Assembly (NCBI GenBank): GCA_963575745.1
Contig: CAUYUJ010018325.1
Coordinates: 40,001-104,000 of the forward strand
Direction: 5' to 3'
Source: Prorocentrum cordatum
Lineage: Eukaryota; Sar; Dinophyceae; Prorocentrales; Prorocentraceae
Length of the DNA stretch: 64,000 bases
Shown here: in pieces, positions 61,879 through 64,000 of the stretch
How positions within the stretch are numbered: position 1 is the first letter of the stretch
How the letters are laid out: each line of letters opens with the position of its first letter
Translations under genes and position numbers: made by a program
The notes under the pieces: generated by a model
The model's input: the letters and a program-made list of their open reading frames with translations, nothing else
Database searches by the model: none
Told to the model about the DNA's origin: nothing

Positions 61879-64000
61879 ATGTCCGCCGATGGCCAGCAGG
61901 GCGACGAGCCTGGGTTGGACGACGTTGCCCAGCAGATTTTCTTGGCCGACCGCTGGGCGCAGCTGAAGGCGAGCAAGGACAAGCTCCTCCTCTTCATCCT
62001 CCAGGCGTGCGCCCCGTTCCTGGCCGCGCTCCAGCCCGATCGGCGCGACCTTGTGTGCCTGGAGGTGATTGGGTCCACGTCTATCTCCGAGGAGTGCAGC
62101 TTGTTCGGCCCGAGCATACCCTACAACGACCTCTACGGCCGCCAGCACGACGTCTTGGGGGACGAGGGCTTCGCGCACCTTCTCGAGCTGAGCCTACGTG
62201 CCCAGCAGGGGGGGACCGTGTTCTTTACGCCCTTGACTGCGACATGGCCCCCCTCGGACGCAGCCGCGCAGTCGAGGACCAAAGAGAACCCAGGGGGGGG
62301 CATTAGCCAGCAGCTCATACACGACGCGAACCTCCAGGTCGAGCGGTGCACCATTGTCGGGCTCATTTGTTGGCTTCGGGGGGTGCCTGAGATCTAAATT
62401 CAATGCCCACCCAGGGCGAAATCAACGAGGAGGGGGGGAGAAAGGAGGAACGGAAGAGCAGGAGGGGGAGGTGGACGTCGACATCAGGATCACTGAGGAC
62501 ATGTTCCGATTTTCGGCTTCAGGTGCATCAAGAGTGGGTGCACCCGAAGCCGTCGATCCTGTGGGTGCACAAGCCAGTGCATTGCTTGCGGACCTTGGTT
62601 GCCAACGTCACGAGTCTCACGTGCCTCGGTGGTTTTGGAGGCGATACACTCGGGGAGATTCACATTATTTCTGATGATGCGGCGTTCAGGGGCCTGGAGA
62701 AGGCCGCTGGGGGGAACAGAAATACTCGGTGGCACACCCAATACCCCCCCCCCCCCCGTCGAACCCTACATGGGTGCCCGCGTCCCCGTTGCACCACCCC
62801 CATTGCAAACTTCCGCTGTGATTTCTGTTGCCCTCCGAGGCAAAACCATCAAGCTACGAGTTCCAAGCTGCGCCCGCGATCAGAGGCGCATTCATGCCAG
62901 AGTTTCCGATTCAGTTCGTTCAGAAGTGCGCCGAGATCATTCGCGGCCTCTACGTGGCAGATCCAGCCAACCAGGCCCCGACGGAGTCTCCGATGCCAGC
63001 GTCCAGTCGCCCTGTTGAGAACAGCGGATCGTGCGAGACCATTTCTTCGGAGGAGCGGCACCGCAATCGATGGCCTGTACCACCCTCCCTCTTCATTTTT
63101 ATCGGTGCCTTCATCCTCCTTCTCGCCCTCGCACCCGGACTCTTATTCCTCCTGCCCTTGGCGCACCTCCGCCTGTGATAGCCCTCCCCTTCTCGCCTTC
63201 AAAGCTCCCGCCCCATTCTCGTACTCGCACTCCTCATCGTCGACACCCCCCTCGGCCTATCTTTGTCGAACGCTAGGACGCGTCGGCTACCCCCAAGAGA
63301 CGGCGCCTGAGGGAGAAGACGAGCCCGCCCGAGCAGGTCAGCCAGAAGCCAGCCGATGAGGCGCAGTCCGATCTTCTGCCGAGCTGGGCGCCAGCACCAT
63401 GCAGCACGGCAGACGACTGGGCCATGGAGTACGCTCGGCGTCAGGCGAAGCGCGAGAGTTCGACGCGCCCCCCGCGCAGCAGCAGTTCTTCCTGGACGTC
63501 GAGGCCCGACGTGCCCTGGGCGGAGGTGTGCCCATCGCCCGCCGAGCGGATCATGGCGCGCCAGCTTGGCTTCAAAGTTGGCACCCAGCCAGCCGAGGCC
63601 GCCAGCAGTCCAGAACCCCAGCCTCTCGAGCTCGGGGCCTGGGTCAAGGGCCAGACTCCGCGTGGCGACATGGGCTCGGACACGCAGCCCCCCGTGGAGC
63701 AGCCAGAGCCACCAAGTCCCGAGGCTGGACAGGAGAGTAGTGGCCAGAATGACACAGAGCAGGAGACGAAGCTCGCGCAGCACCTCGAGGAGCCGTCGGC
63801 CGACACCCCGAAGCCGCTGGAGGACCAGTCGAAGGGCCCAGAACACATGGCTGCGCCATCGTGCACGCAGCAGCCAAACCCGCCGAAGAACCACGAGCCG
63901 ACGATCCCGAAGATGCCAGAGCAGCAGCGCGAGCAAACATCGATGTTGACGCAGGGTGGAGCAACGGCCGAGACACCCGAGCTCAGCGATCATGAGATGA
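61879..64000 (+). CDS. Degenerate SAM-methyltransferase-like gene, 3' end beyond window
   Basis: ATG at 61879 (MSADGQQGDEPGLDDVAQQI). The exons are 61879-62382, 62523-62728, 62854-62953 (or to 63013) and 63277 to the edge; introns of 140, 125 and about 263-323 nt are GT-AG and keep phase. The folded part runs LVCLEVIGSTSISEECSLF, GFAHLLELSLRAQQGGTVFF, ENPGGGISQQLIHDANLQ, WVHPKPSILWVHKPVHCLRT, LTCLGGFGGDTLGEIH and EFPIQFVQKCAEIIRGLY. This order resembles a degenerate Rossmann-type methyltransferase-like family I recall as abundant in dinoflagellates (LE-x-F-G, G-G...P-x-S, E-x-P-x-S, GAFG, then YP-x-x-F). The catalytic signature is not preserved, so activity is doubtful. Exon 4 is a disordered Pro/Glu/Gln tail starting DASATPKRRRLREK, still open at base 64000. 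Confidence 0.5.

Noticed and set aside
1-64000. tRNA, rRNA or snRNA genes
   Set aside because: No cloverleaf or rRNA-like segment was recognised by eye; an absence claim would need a covariance-model scan.

Overview
The window reads as nuclear DNA of a dinoflagellate. It is GC-rich and crowded with microsatellites, minisatellites, small inverted-repeat elements and decayed retroelements. Its genes are exon-sized coding islands with third-position G/C bias, and two of them give phase-consistent GT-AG introns. Three protein signatures fit dinoflagellates: a Mei2-type C-terminal RRM, a tyrosine-recombinase retroelement, and a degenerate SAM-methyltransferase-like protein of a kind I recall as expanded in dinoflagellates. 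I cannot name the species. Nothing here is prokaryotic. All alignments were made by eye.

Layout. 0-1.4 kb: 3' part of an RS-rich (SR-like) protein gene. 1.4-6.15 kb: repeats and two small inverted-repeat elements. 6.15-14.3 kb: copy 1 of an unfamiliar multi-kilobase element encoding a UPF1-like superfamily 1 helicase joined to a CxxC-rich region and a second region, then a small F-box-like ORF and a repetitive tail. 14.5-20.4 kb: simple repeats and duplicated repeat modules. 20.6-21.5 kb: a probable small host gene. 21.7-24.5 kb: a 77/89-bp tandem-repeat element. 24.8-35.1 kb: two exons of a Mei2-like gene about 9.8 kb apart; the gap holds a 6-kb Ngaro/PAT-like tyrosine-recombinase retrotransposon with A1-ORFs-B1-A2-B2 split direct repeats. 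35.4-41.8 kb: copy 2 of the helicase-type element, decayed and lacking the helicase. 42.9-44.4 kb: the 77-bp element again, inverted. 44.4-47.6 kb: a 73-bp array, a GGA tract and a 1.1-kb hexamer array. 47.7-49.8 kb: two unrecognised intronless ORFs. 50-53.1 kb: more inverted-repeat elements. 55.8-56.6 kb: a Pro-rich repeat protein. 57.5-61.3 kb: a seven-exon hypothetical gene whose introns are largely trinucleotide repeats. 61.9-64 kb: the methyltransferase-like gene, running off the edge.

The strongest candidates for something undescribed are the paired helicase/CxxC elements (6.15-14.3 and 36-41.8 kb), the split-direct-repeat retroelement inside the Mei2-like gene, and the satellite-bearing element found in opposite orientations. 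Exact splice sites, element termini and family names need database comparison.
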